From Alcanivorax nanhaiticus (GTDB taxonomy: Bacteria; Pseudomonadota; Gammaproteobacteria; Pseudomonadales; Alcanivoracaceae): a DNA stretch of 64,000 nt. A program made the translations under genes and the position numbers. The notes beneath the pieces are model-generated. The model ran no database searches. It saw only the letters and a program-made list of their open reading frames with translations, and had not been told where the DNA came from. Of the stretch, positions 20,686 through 28,213 are shown in pieces; position 1 is the stretch's first letter, and each line of letters begins with the position of its first letter. The stretch lies in assembly GCF_000756665.1 (NCBI RefSeq), contig NZ_ARXV01000011.1, forward strand, positions 62,001 through 126,000, written 5' to 3'.

Positions 20686-21011
20686 GTAGGAGCGTCACTG
20701 GCGGGGCTATTCAATCAGTTTCGAGTTTCGAGGAGCGAGTGACGAAAGGCAAAACAACGGGTGGCTCTACCTGAAGGTTTTCGTGACTTGGAAGCGTTAC
20801 TCGCTGTTCGGGATGGTTATGCTGCCACCAACCGATGCGTCCAGGGTTGAAACCTGTGGACGCGGGCGGTGCATTTCAGATGAGAATCCATTTATCCGCG
20901 TTGCAACTGGTAACTTGAAACTTGCCCTCCCAAAAGTTGGTACACCCCTTGCTCTGTTTTCACAGTGGAGAGTGGAAAACAAAAGACAGGATGTCTAAAG
21001 GGTGCAACGTC
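20686..21011. repeat. gene-free space with a REP copy and degenerate heptad arms
   Basis: A REP copy starts at 20686 (GTAGGAGCGTCACTGGCGGG). Heptad arms follow: left 20716-20750 (TTTCGAGTTTCGAGGAGCGA) and a decayed right arm at about 20778-20812 (TTTTCGTGACTTGGAAGCGT). A further lone arm lies near 20904-20930 (GTAACTTGAAACTTGC). No convincing coding sequence is present in this 340-bp space; the promoter of the amidotransferase gene must be near its right end. Confidence 0.6.
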
Positions 21012-21743
21012 ATGAATAACAGCAAGCCCATTGCCATCATCAAGACCGGGTCTACCTACCCGCAAATCAGCAATCACTATGGTGATTTCGAACAGTGGAT
21101 CGCCAGTGGTCTGGCGACGGCGGCACCGGTTTGGGTGGTGGATGTTTCACAAGGTGATCATTTACCTGAGGCATCAGCGTTGGCCGGGCTGGTGATTACC
21201 GGTTCCCATGCCATGGTGACAGATCAGGCGGACTGGATGACCACGTTGAGTCATTGGTTGTATCGCGCGATTCACCAGCTGCCCACCCTGCCCGTGCTTG
21301 GCCTTTGTTTTGGCCATCAACTGCTGGCGCAGACCCTGGGCGGCGAAGTGGCGGATAACCCGGTGGGTATTGAGGTAGGAACGGTGCCGTTACGTCTCAC
21401 TCAGGCTGGCCATCAGGATGCCCTGTTAAGTGCCATCGAGAATCACCCGTGGGCACAAGTGGTGCACAGACAGTCAGTGCTTACTCCGCCCCCAGGCGCC
21501 ACGGTGCTTGCCAGCAATGTACATGATGCCTGCCAGGCTTTCCGCTATGGGGAGTGTGTCTGGGGGGTGCAGTTCCACCCCGAATTCAGCGCCGATGTGA
21601 TGCGTGCCTATCTGCAGGCGTTGAGCGGAGACAGCCTGAGTCAGGAGCAGGTGGATACCTATCTACAGGATGTGCGCGAGTGCGATGACGCTAGCAGTAT
21701 TCTGGCGGGGTTTGCACGATTGATCCTGCCGCAGGTGGCGTAA
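21012..21743 (+). CDS. class I glutamine amidotransferase-like protein
   Basis: The single-domain protein has the nucleophile elbow LGLCFGHQLLAQTLGG (catalytic Cys at about residue 99) and the His-Glu pair in WGVQFHPEFSAD. These are the triad of class I amidotransferases, which release ammonia from glutamine. It lacks a partner synthetase domain and is of the GuaA-like stand-alone type (YfeJ group); the acceptor is unknown. The start ATG 21012 (MNNSKPIAIIKTG) is preceded by AAGGG. The 243 residues are usual. It stands alone on the plus strand between repeat elements, convergent with the DUF4197 gene. Confidence 0.85.
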   Translation: MNNSKPIAIIKTGSTYPQISNHYGDFEQWIASGLATAAPVWVVDVSQGDHLPEASALAGLVITGSHAMVTDQADWMTTLSHWLYRAIHQLPTLPVLGLCFGHQLLAQTLGGEVADNPVGIEVGTVPLRLTQAGHQDALLSAIENHPWAQVVHRQSVLTPPPGATVLASNVHDACQAFRYGECVWGVQFHPEFSADVMRAYLQALSGDSLSQEQVDTYLQDVRECDDASSILAGFARLILPQVA

Positions 21744-21745
21744 AA

Positions 21746-21823
21746 GCAGTTGCGAGAAGCGAGTTACGGGTTGCGAAAACCTGACCTTTGCCTTTCGAAA
21801 CTCGTTACTCGCAACCCGAAACT
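21746..21823. repeat. heptad inverted-repeat element
   Basis: The left arm 21746-21780 (GTTGCGAGAAGCGAGTTACG) and right arm 21790-21823 (TTTCGAAACTCGTTACTCGC) pair almost without a loop. It begins 2 bases after one stop codon and ends 5 bases before the stop of the convergent gene, the position of a shared terminator. Confidence 0.78.
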
Positions 21824-21828
21824 ATCCG

Positions 21829-22554
21829 TTATTCCACCGGCTGGGTGTTTGAGCCGAATACTGCGCCGATCAGGGCACTCCCCTGCTGCATGGGGTTGTT
21901 GCGGATCAGGGTTTCCTGCTCACCGATGCGCGTGTAGAGCTGGTCCATGCTGTTGTCGATGACATAGCTTTCCAGATTTAGATTGGGTTTGTCAGTGAGT
22001 GGTAACTTATCGTATACCCCAAGCAAAGTCTGGTATTGGTCGTAAAATCCGGTCTGTTTCAGGCTGTCTTGCACGATCGGCTGGAAGCGCTGACGCAGGC
22101 TGCTTTCGGTTTCACCGCGGAAGTAGCTGGTGGCAGCGGTATCCCCGCCCTGAATGATGCCGAGGGCATCGTCCACGCTCATGGCGTTGATGGCATTCTT
22201 GAAAACCGGTGCGCCGGCGGCGACCGCTTTTTCGGCACCCCGGTTCATGGCGGTCTCTACCTTATCCACATAACTGCCCATGCCGAACTGGCGCAGAGTG
22301 TTGGCGATGGGTTGAGCGGCCTGGGGGAGCTGGAGGTTCATGGCTCCTTCCTGGGACAACTGTGCCGCTGCCGCATCGGTTCCTTTCACCAGTGCTTCCT
22401 TGATACCCGCCGCCAGTTTTTCGTCGGTGTTATAGCCGGCGCTCTTGGCCATGTCGTTACCCATGCTCACCCACGGCATGATGGCTTCCATGTTCTGACA
22501 ACCGGCCAGGGCCAGGCCAAGTGAAAGAGGGACGAGGGGCAAAAGTTTCTTCAC
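21829..22554 (-). CDS. DUF4197 lipoprotein
   Basis: The signal peptide MKKLLPLVPLSLGLALAGCQ ends in a clear lipobox (LAGC), so the mature protein is lipid-anchored, probably in the outer membrane since the +2 residue is Gln. The rest is helical with the DUF4197 pattern: KLAAGIKEAL near the start, AVAAGAPVFKNAINAMSVDDALGIIQGGDTAATSYFR in the middle and YVIDNSMDQLYTRIGEQE near the end. No biochemical role is known for the family. It is a single gene between two repeat elements. Confidence 0.88.
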   Translation of the reverse strand: MKKLLPLVPLSLGLALAGCQNMEAIMPWVSMGNDMAKSAGYNTDEKLAAGIKEALVKGTDAAAAQLSQEGAMNLQLPQAAQPIANTLRQFGMGSYVDKVETAMNRGAEKAVAAGAPVFKNAINAMSVDDALGIIQGGDTAATSYFRGETESSLRQRFQPIVQDSLKQTGFYDQYQTLLGVYDKLPLTDKPNLNLESYVIDNSMDQLYTRIGEQETLIRNNPMQQGSALIGAVFGSNTQPVE

Positions 22555-22623
22555 AGCGGGATCTCCTTGGTTTTGATGCTCATGCTACTGCATAGCGGGC
22601 GGGCTGCTAAACACTTCTTTGAG

Positions 22624-22783
22624 GAGCAAGTTTCAAGTTGCAAGTTTCAACGCGGATGAGGGTGATGAGATCTGGCCGGTAATGGCCCGCGCTTCAACGC
22701 ATGCGTGTTGCGCGGGCACGGCCTTTCAGGGCTCAATAACTTGTAACGCGCCTTGTAACTTGAAACTTGTAGCTTGCAACTGC
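22624..22783. repeat. heptad inverted-repeat element, AAG variant
   Basis: The left arm 22624-22654 (CAAGTTTCAAGTTGCAAGTT) and right arm 22747-22783 (TTGTAACTTGAAACTTGTAG) use the unit AAGTT(T/G)C in place of GAGTT(T/A)C, and each keeps its complement on the other arm. The right arm ends 3 bases before the start codon of the acetyltransferase gene. Confidence 0.78.
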
Positions 22784-22786
22784 TTT

Positions 22787-23416
22787 ATGACCGACGACGA
22801 CTACCGCGAACAGCACAAACAACGGCTGGCCTATATGCCCTGGTTGTATGGCCGATTGAAGCCGAAACATCGCGCTTGGGCGGAGCCCTGGCAGATCGCG
22901 ATACAGCAACGGTTGATGCAGCTGGAGACGGTGCATTTCGGCGAGGGTTGTTTTGTGGCCCCGCAGGCGGTGCTGTTGGCAGAGCCGGGTCGCGACATTA
23001 TCGTGGGCGATGGCAGCCAGATCGCGGCAGATTGTGTGATTCATGGTCCGGTGAGTCTCGGCCGACGGGTCAGTATCAATCACCATGTCAGCCTGGAGGG
23101 TGGAGCTGCGGGTATCCATATCGGCGATGACACCCGCATTGCTGCCTACTGCACGCTTTATGCCTTCAATCACGGGATGGCGGCGGATCGCCTGGTGCGT
23201 GAGCAGCCGGTGACGTCCCGGGGGATTCATATTGGCAGCGATGTCTGGATTGGTGCCCGTGTCGGGATCGTGGACGGGGTGCGTATTGGTGATCATGCGG
23301 TAGTGGGCATGGGGGCTGTGGTTACCCGTGATGTGCCAGCCTGGACCATTGTGGCGGGGAACCCCGCCCGCCCTGTAGGGCGTCGCCCCGGCGCTCCTGA
23401 ACAGCCGGTGACATAA
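22787..23416 (+). CDS. left-handed beta-helix acetyltransferase (CysE/LacA/NodL-like)
   Basis: The protein has hexapeptide repeats of the left-handed beta helix: IIVGDGSQIAADCVIHGPVSLGRRVSINHHVSLEGG and the acyl-acceptor His region IGSDVWIGARVGIVDGVRIGDHAVVGMGAVVTRDVPAWTIVAGNPARPVG, the standard C-terminal end of maltose/galactoside-type O-acetyltransferases. An N-terminal region (YREQHKQRLAYMPWLYGRLKPKHRAWAEP) resembles the Mac domain only loosely. The substrate cannot be told. The ATG at 22787 lies right behind the heptad repeat and has no clear ribosome site, so the repeat may supply or disturb the leader. The 209 residues are usual. Confidence 0.8.
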   Translation: MTDDDYREQHKQRLAYMPWLYGRLKPKHRAWAEPWQIAIQQRLMQLETVHFGEGCFVAPQAVLLAEPGRDIIVGDGSQIAADCVIHGPVSLGRRVSINHHVSLEGGAAGIHIGDDTRIAAYCTLYAFNHGMAADRLVREQPVTSRGIHIGSDVWIGARVGIVDGVRIGDHAVVGMGAVVTRDVPAWTIVAGNPARPVGRRPGAPEQPVT

Positions 23417-23433
23417 GCCGTAACATTCTCTCT

Positions 23434-23464
23434 ATTGAACGATGTTTAGTTAAGGTGGTTCAAT
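23434..23464. promoter_or_regulatory. inverted repeat in front of the YiaAB-PspA genes
   Basis: ATTGAAC at 23434-23440 and GTTCAAT at 23458-23464 form an exact 7-bp inverted repeat with a 17-base gap, in an AT-rich leader 45 bases before the YiaAB start. A two-site operator is possible. No regulator can be assigned. Confidence 0.35.
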
Positions 23465-23508
23465 GTCGTCATTCAATTAAACACTGTTAAATAAATGAGG
23501 GATCCCCC

Positions 23509-23781
23509 ATGGATGAGAGCACGATTCAGCGCCACTCCAGCGGATGGCTGTTTTATGTGAAGGCCTCCTTTGCGATCAGTCTAGGACTCATGATCGTCGG
23601 TATCGTTTGGTTGCCCACCGATTTGTGGATCAAGGGATACCTGGTGATGGGCAGCCTGTTTGTGGTCGGCTCCACCATTACCCTCGCCAAGACCCTGCGT
23701 GACGATCATGAGGCCCGGCGACTGATCAATCGTATCAGTGACGCCAAGACCGAACGGTTGCTGAAGGAATATACGGATTAG
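23509..23781 (+). CDS. YiaAB-domain inner-membrane protein
   Basis: The 90-residue protein has two membrane helices (about 12-35 and 42-62) with the YiaA/YiaB pattern GWLFYVKASFAISLGLMIVGIVWLPTDLWIKGYLVMGSLFVVGSTITLAKTLRDDHE. The C-terminal tail is cytoplasmic and charged. The function of the domain is not known. It lies 81 bp before a PspA gene on the same strand; a pair of YiaAB with PspA suggests membrane-stress duty (inference). Confidence 0.85.
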   Translation: MDESTIQRHSSGWLFYVKASFAISLGLMIVGIVWLPTDLWIKGYLVMGSLFVVGSTITLAKTLRDDHEARRLINRISDAKTERLLKEYTD

Positions 23782-23862
23782 CAGGCCTGACGCCGGGCGC
23801 TTGGAGCCCGACGAGGCAAAACAGGTTCGATCACCGGCATCGAACACTCAAAGGAGAGAATC

Positions 23863-24567
23863 ATGGCTACAGCCTGGAACAAACTGAAAACCCTGATGCG
23901 CGGGCAGGCTCGCGTCAGTATGGAACAGATCGTTAACGCCAACGACATGTTGTTGCTGGATCAGCAGCTTTATGAAACCGAACAGGCGCTACGCGATGCC
24001 CGTCGCCAGTTGGCACGGCTGATGGCGGAGGAAAAGATTAACCAGCGTCGCAGTGCGGATCTGTTGGCCAGTGTTCGCCATTATGAGAATGGTGCCCGGC
24101 AGGCAATGGCCGCAGACGATGAGACGCTGGCACTGGATATTGGTAAACGGTTGGCGGAGCTGGAACAACAGCAGACCCGGCTCGATCGTCAAGGGGTGAC
24201 ACTGGAACAGCAGAAAACCGAGTTCCAGAGTTTCATCAAGCAGGCGGCGGACAAACTGAAAAGCCTGCGTCAGGAGCAGTCACTGGCACGAACACAGGAA
24301 GCCCTGTTTGGCGAATCCCGGCAGCGGGAGAATGAGCATCGCGGCCTGGCTCAGCGCTTGAGTGACAGTCAGCAGACCCTGCAGCATATTCAGCAACGGC
24401 AGGAAGAATGTCGCCTGTTGTGGCAAAGTGAGGTGCAAATGGGGGCAGAGATGGGATTCGCCGGTGGCGACAGTCTGGACCAGCGCATGGCGGAGGCCGG
24501 CATTGGTGACAGCCAGAGCCGCCGTGCAGAAGAGATTCTGGCGGGGTTGCGCGAAGCAAAAGCGTAG
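23863..24567 (+). CDS. PspA/IM30-family membrane-stress protein
   Basis: The protein is almost wholly alpha-helical coiled coil. It opens with WNKLKTLMRGQARVSMEQIVNANDMLLLDQQLYETEQALRDARRQLARLMAEE, a PspA pattern with an amphipathic N-terminal helix. The C-terminal helices end in DQRMAEAGIGDSQSRRAEEILAGLREAK. PspA proteins are ESCRT-III relatives that bind and protect stressed inner membranes. No pspBC or pspF is nearby; the partner is the YiaAB protein just upstream. AAAGGAGAG lies before the ATG. The 234 residues are usual. Confidence 0.88.
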   Translation: MATAWNKLKTLMRGQARVSMEQIVNANDMLLLDQQLYETEQALRDARRQLARLMAEEKINQRRSADLLASVRHYENGARQAMAADDETLALDIGKRLAELEQQQTRLDRQGVTLEQQKTEFQSFIKQAADKLKSLRQEQSLARTQEALFGESRQRENEHRGLAQRLSDSQQTLQHIQQRQEECRLLWQSEVQMGAEMGFAGGDSLDQRMAEAGIGDSQSRRAEEILAGLREAKA

Positions 24568-24587
24568 GCATCCAAACAGTTCCGAAT

Positions 24588-24697
24588 GGCGAGTAACGAG
24601 TTTCGAAAGGCAGAACCTCGCAGGAAAACGGTTGGGGGAGATTCAGCTTGCTGAACGGAGCTTTTCGCTTTTCGAAACTCGTTACTCGCAACTCGCT
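24588..24697. repeat. heptad inverted-repeat element
   Basis: The left arm 24588-24611 (GGCGAGTAACGAGTTTCGAA) is matched over its whole length by the right arm 24668-24697 (TTCGAAACTCGTTACTCGCA). The 56-base centre is unrelated to the other copies. It lies between the pspA-like gene and the TetR gene. Confidence 0.8.
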
Positions 24698-24765
24698 TCG
24701 GACCTTGGCGGAGATGCCCTGAGGCATTTCCGCCCTACGACAAGATTAAAGAACAGGGAAATTCG

Positions 24766-25365
24766 GTGGCACGTCGTAATCAACACAGTCGAGAAGAACT
24801 GCAAACGTTAGCCATTCAGGCGGTACGGGATCTGGTCAGTGAGAATGGGCTTGAGAAACTCAGCGTCCGCAAAGTGGCAGAGCGTATCGGTTACACTGCC
24901 GGCATGCTTTACCATGTGTTCGCCAATCTGGATGATCTGATCCTGCAGGCGAATGCCGATACCCTGGAGCAGCTTCTGTCGGCAATGACGGAGCGAGAAG
25001 ATGTTTCCCCACGGCAACGGCTGGACCGGATGGCCAGGGTATATGTGTCCATGGCCCGTGATCAGACGGCTTTATGGAAGATGGTCTTTCTTCACCAGAT
25101 GCAGAATCAAGCGCAGGTTCCTGAGTGGTATTTGCAAAAGACCGCCGCGCTTTTCAGCCAGGTAGAAGCCTGCATGGCCAGCTTGGCGGAACGACAGACT
25201 GCAGAGCAGATCCATCTTGCTGCACGGACGCTCTGGGGAAGTGTGCATGGCATTGCGGTGTTGGCAGCGGATGACAAGTTGGTGGTAGCCGGGGATGTGG
25301 ATGAACAGGCGATGCTGGATTCGTTGTTGCAGCACTATCTGAATAGCTGGGCGGGGGAAAAATAA
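24766..25365 (+). CDS. TetR-family transcriptional regulator
   Basis: The N-terminal helix-turn-helix is ELQTLAIQAVRDLVSENGLEKLSVRKVAERIGYTAGMLYHVFANLDDLILQANADTL, the TetR pattern. The C-terminal ligand domain resembles TetR_C WHG subfamilies (TLWGSVHGIAVLAADDKLV). The start is GTG 24766 with AGGGA upstream. The target is unknown; it could control the LplT-PlsC gene that follows on the same strand after a repeat element, or the YiaAB-PspA unit. The 199 residues are usual. Confidence 0.88.
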   Translation: MARRNQHSREELQTLAIQAVRDLVSENGLEKLSVRKVAERIGYTAGMLYHVFANLDDLILQANADTLEQLLSAMTEREDVSPRQRLDRMARVYVSMARDQTALWKMVFLHQMQNQAQVPEWYLQKTAALFSQVEACMASLAERQTAEQIHLAARTLWGSVHGIAVLAADDKLVVAGDVDEQAMLDSLLQHYLNSWAGEK

Positions 25366-25520
25366 GCTACGAGCTACTAGCTGCGAGCTTCAACACGGGA
25401 TAGATCCTGAGTTTTCTGAAGGGCAAGAGTTTCGCGCTGAAAATGGTGCGCGGAGATTAATTGCCAGTAAGACAACAACATTGATCCGCGTCGTAGCTCG
25501 CAGCTAGAAGCTCGTAGCTT
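25364..25520. repeat. heptad inverted-repeat element, CTA variant
   Basis: The left arm 25364-25399 (AAGCTACGAGCTACTAGCTG) begins inside the stop codon of the TetR gene. The right arm 25483-25520 is its complement (CTAGAAGCTCGTAGCTT at the end). Pairing covers about 33 bases with few mismatches. It ends 33 bases before the next gene. Confidence 0.8.
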
Positions 25521-25553
25521 TCCTCTCAAACCAAGGAAGAAAAAGGCGAGAAA

Positions 25554-27425
25554 ATGAAAAAAGGCTTGTTCTCACTAGTCGCGTCCCGTCGTTTCGGGCC
25601 GTTCTTCTTTACCCAATTCCTGGGTGCCTTTAACGATAATGTCTTCCGCCAGGCGCTCATCCTGTTGATCGCTTCCGGGGTGGTGACAGGCCTTAGTGTG
25701 AACACCCTTAATAACGTGGCGCTGGCGTTGTTTATTGTCCCCTTCTTCCTGTTTTCTGCCCTCGCCGGCCAAGTGGCAGACAAATATGACAAGGCCACTC
25801 TGGTGCGGAAGATCAAATTTGCGGAAATCTGCATCATGAGTGTCGCCGCAGTCGGGTTCTATTTCGATGCGGTATATTTCCTGCTTGGCGTGCTGTTCTG
25901 CATGGGGCTGCAATCCACCTTCTTTGGTCCGATAAAGTATTCCATCATTCCCCAGCATCTGGACGATAAGGAACTGGTCTCTGGTAACGCTTTGGTGGAG
26001 ATGGGTACTTTCCTGGCCATTTTGCTGGGCTCGATTTCCGGGGTGCTGTTGAAGATGGAAGGTGTGGGGGATGGCGTGGTGGCGACCACTGTGGTGGGGC
26101 TGGCCTTGCTCGGGTATCTGTCTGCCGGTGCCATTCCGTCTGCTCCGGCAGCAGATAGCGGATTGAAGCTGAACTGGAATCTGTTCAAGGAGACCTGGCA
26201 TATCGTGGGCTACGCACGGGAAGTGAAATCCGTGTGGATGTGCGTGCTGGGAATTTCCTGGTTCTGGTTTCTGGGCGCGGCCTATACCACTCAGTTGAAA
26301 GTCTATGTGGATGATTATTTGCTTGGCACAGACGGGCTTTATGCCTTGCTGCTGGGTACGTTTTCCATTGGCATTGGCCTGGGGTCCTTCCTGTGTGAAA
26401 AGCTCTCTGGCAAGCGGGTCGAACTGGGCCTGGTGCCACTGGGCTCGATTGGGCTGAGTCTGTTCGGTATTGATCTGTTCTTCTCCTACGCCGGCCTGCA
26501 GGGCACGGAGCAGGTGGATATTGCCGGTTTCCTGCAGCAGGCAGGCGGTTATCGGGTCCTGATCGATCTGCTCGGCATAGGTGTGTTCGGTGGTTTTTAT
26601 ATTGTGCCCCTGTTCGCCTTCATTCAGCACCGCTCGAATCCCAAGCACCTGTCCCGCATCATTGCGGCCAATAACATCCTCAACGCCTTGCTGATGGTAT
26701 TGTCCGCAGCGGCAGGCATCGTGTTGATCGGTCTGCTGGAATTGACCGTACCCCAGTTCTTCCTGGCATTGGCGCTGGCGAATATTCTGGTGGCAAGCTA
26801 TATCTATACGGTGGTGCCGGAGTTCCTGATTCGGCTGCTGGTGTGGATGCTGACCCACACCATGTATCGTGTGAAACATGAAGGGATGGACAAGATCCCG
26901 GAGGAAGGCGCCTGCGTACTGGTGTGCAATCATGTCAGCTATGTGGACGCACTGTTGTTGGCGGGTGCCATTCGTCGACCGGTGCGCTTCGTAATGTTCA
27001 AACCCATTTACGACATGCCGGTGCTGAACTACATCTTCCGTACCGGAAAGACCATTCCCATCGACTCGAAGAGCCGCAATCCGGAGATTTATGAGCGGGC
27101 TTTTGAACGGATTCGCGAAGAATTGGCCGAGGGTGAAGTGGTCTGTATCTTCCCGGAAGGCAAGCTCACCGGAGATGGTGAAGTGGATGAGTTCAAGGCC
27201 GGGATTGAAAAGATCATTGCCGATACTCCGGTACCGGTGGTGCCCATGGCGCTGTCCGGGCTGTGGGGAAGCTTTTTCAGTCACAAGGGTGGCAAGGCGC
27301 TGACCCGGTTGCCGCGGCGCTTCTGGTCGCGGATCAAGCTGAATGTGGGGGATGCCGTTCTTCCCGGAGAGGTGCAGGCGGCAGATTTGCGTGAACGGGT
27401 GCTGGCCCTGCGTGAGCGCCCCTGA
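25554..27425 (+). CDS. lysophospholipid transporter (LplT-like MFS) fused to PlsC acyltransferase
   Basis: Residues about 1-420 form an MFS transporter of the LplT type: the start reads FGPFFFTQFLGAFNDNVFRQALILL, with GPIKYSIIPQHLDDKELVSGNALVEMGTFLAILLGS further on. Residues about 430-620 form a PlsC domain with NHVSYVDALLLAG (H-x4-D) and FPEGKLTGDGEVDEFKAG. In E. coli LplT (flippase for lysophospholipids) and Aas (re-acylation) are neighbours; here transporter and acyltransferase are one chain, without the AMP-ligase part. It would take up and re-acylate lysophospholipids at the inner membrane. AAAAAGGCGAG precedes the ATG. The 623-residue form is known in other Gammaproteobacteria. Confidence 0.88.
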   Translation: MKKGLFSLVASRRFGPFFFTQFLGAFNDNVFRQALILLIASGVVTGLSVNTLNNVALALFIVPFFLFSALAGQVADKYDKATLVRKIKFAEICIMSVAAVGFYFDAVYFLLGVLFCMGLQSTFFGPIKYSIIPQHLDDKELVSGNALVEMGTFLAILLGSISGVLLKMEGVGDGVVATTVVGLALLGYLSAGAIPSAPAADSGLKLNWNLFKETWHIVGYAREVKSVWMCVLGISWFWFLGAAYTTQLKVYVDDYLLGTDGLYALLLGTFSIGIGLGSFLCEKLSGKRVELGLVPLGSIGLSLFGIDLFFSYAGLQGTEQVDIAGFLQQAGGYRVLIDLLGIGVFGGFYIVPLFAFIQHRSNPKHLSRIIAANNILNALLMVLSAAAGIVLIGLLELTVPQFFLALALANILVASYIYTVVPEFLIRLLVWMLTHTMYRVKHEGMDKIPEEGACVLVCNHVSYVDALLLAGAIRRPVRFVMFKPIYDMPVLNYIFRTGKTIPIDSKSRNPEIYERAFERIREELAEGEVVCIFPEGKLTGDGEVDEFKAGIEKIIADTPVPVVPMALSGLWGSFFSHKGGKALTRLPRRFWSRIKLNVGDAVLPGEVQAADLRERVLALRERP

Positions 27426-27547
27426 GCGGGGCTGCGGTTGCGGAAAACATACGCAAGGTAACTTGCAGATTGGCGAAAACACCGCACACTCGATAATAAT
27501 GAAAGAGGCGTTTACTCGCCCCACGACAATAACAACAGGAATAAGGT

Positions 27548-28210
27548 GTGTCGGAATCTACTCTGTCGCCTGCCGGCTTGCGGGCAAAGCTGCAGCAGCT
27601 GCTCTTGCAGTTGCCGCCAGTACAACGTGCTGATGAGCGCCTGCATCAGGTCGAGCACGATGTACTGCAAAGTCTGAAAGAGCGGCTCGAAGCACTGGAT
27701 ACCCCAGGGGAACTGGCAGGGCCGCCGGAAAGCCTGGGCCAACTACTGGACGTTTCTCTGGATCAGAGTCAGGCACAGGCGCAGACCATGCTGGTACGCC
27801 AGATACTAGCCGGTGTCTCGGCGGATGAAGCCCGTATTCTCGCTGCCCTGTCGGATGGCAGTGCTTTCCCGATGTTGTCCTTGTACAGCGGCGGTCGCTT
27901 TTCGCGCGGTCAGGTGCTGTACCGTTATTCCAACATTGGTCGTGCCGCCGGGGTGCAGTGCACGGACATGACTGCCTACTATCTGCATCGCCTGTTCCAG
28001 CAAGGCTGGGTATTGGCCACGGGATTTGAAGAAGCCAAACGAACGGATTATGAATTGCTGGAAGGCGACAGTTCGTTTCGCAAGGCGATGGTCCAGTTGA
28101 AACAGCACTGGCCCAAGATCAAGCCGCAGCGTGAAACGCTGCGATTCAGCCCGCTGGGGAATCAGCTGTGGGAACAACTGATGGCCGTGGCTGACGGGGA
28201 AGAGGAGTAG
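27548..28210 (+). CDS. Abi-alpha/DUF4393-like protein
   Basis: The N-terminal third is Leu/Gln-rich helix (LRAKLQQLLLQLPPVQ). The middle reads MLVRQILAGVSADEARILAALSDG and the end MVQLKQHWPKIKPQRETLRFSPLGNQLWEQLMAV, with a winged-helix-like 'locus-level' pattern that resembles the Abi-alpha domain (spaced ILxxLS, then a TxxG-like end). Known members were linked to phage abortive infection by name only; a role here is not established. The start is GTG 27548 with AGGAATAAG upstream. It forms a tight row with the DUF445 protein 3 bp later and the lipoprotein that overlaps that. Confidence 0.55.
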   Translation: MSESTLSPAGLRAKLQQLLLQLPPVQRADERLHQVEHDVLQSLKERLEALDTPGELAGPPESLGQLLDVSLDQSQAQAQTMLVRQILAGVSADEARILAALSDGSAFPMLSLYSGGRFSRGQVLYRYSNIGRAAGVQCTDMTAYYLHRLFQQGWVLATGFEEAKRTDYELLEGDSSFRKAMVQLKQHWPKIKPQRETLRFSPLGNQLWEQLMAVADGEEE

Positions 28211-28213
28211 ACA

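Noticed and set aside
25575..27524. Long minus-strand open frame opposite the LplT-PlsC gene
   Set aside because: It is a Gln/His-rich shadow of the real gene, without a start site or any family pattern.
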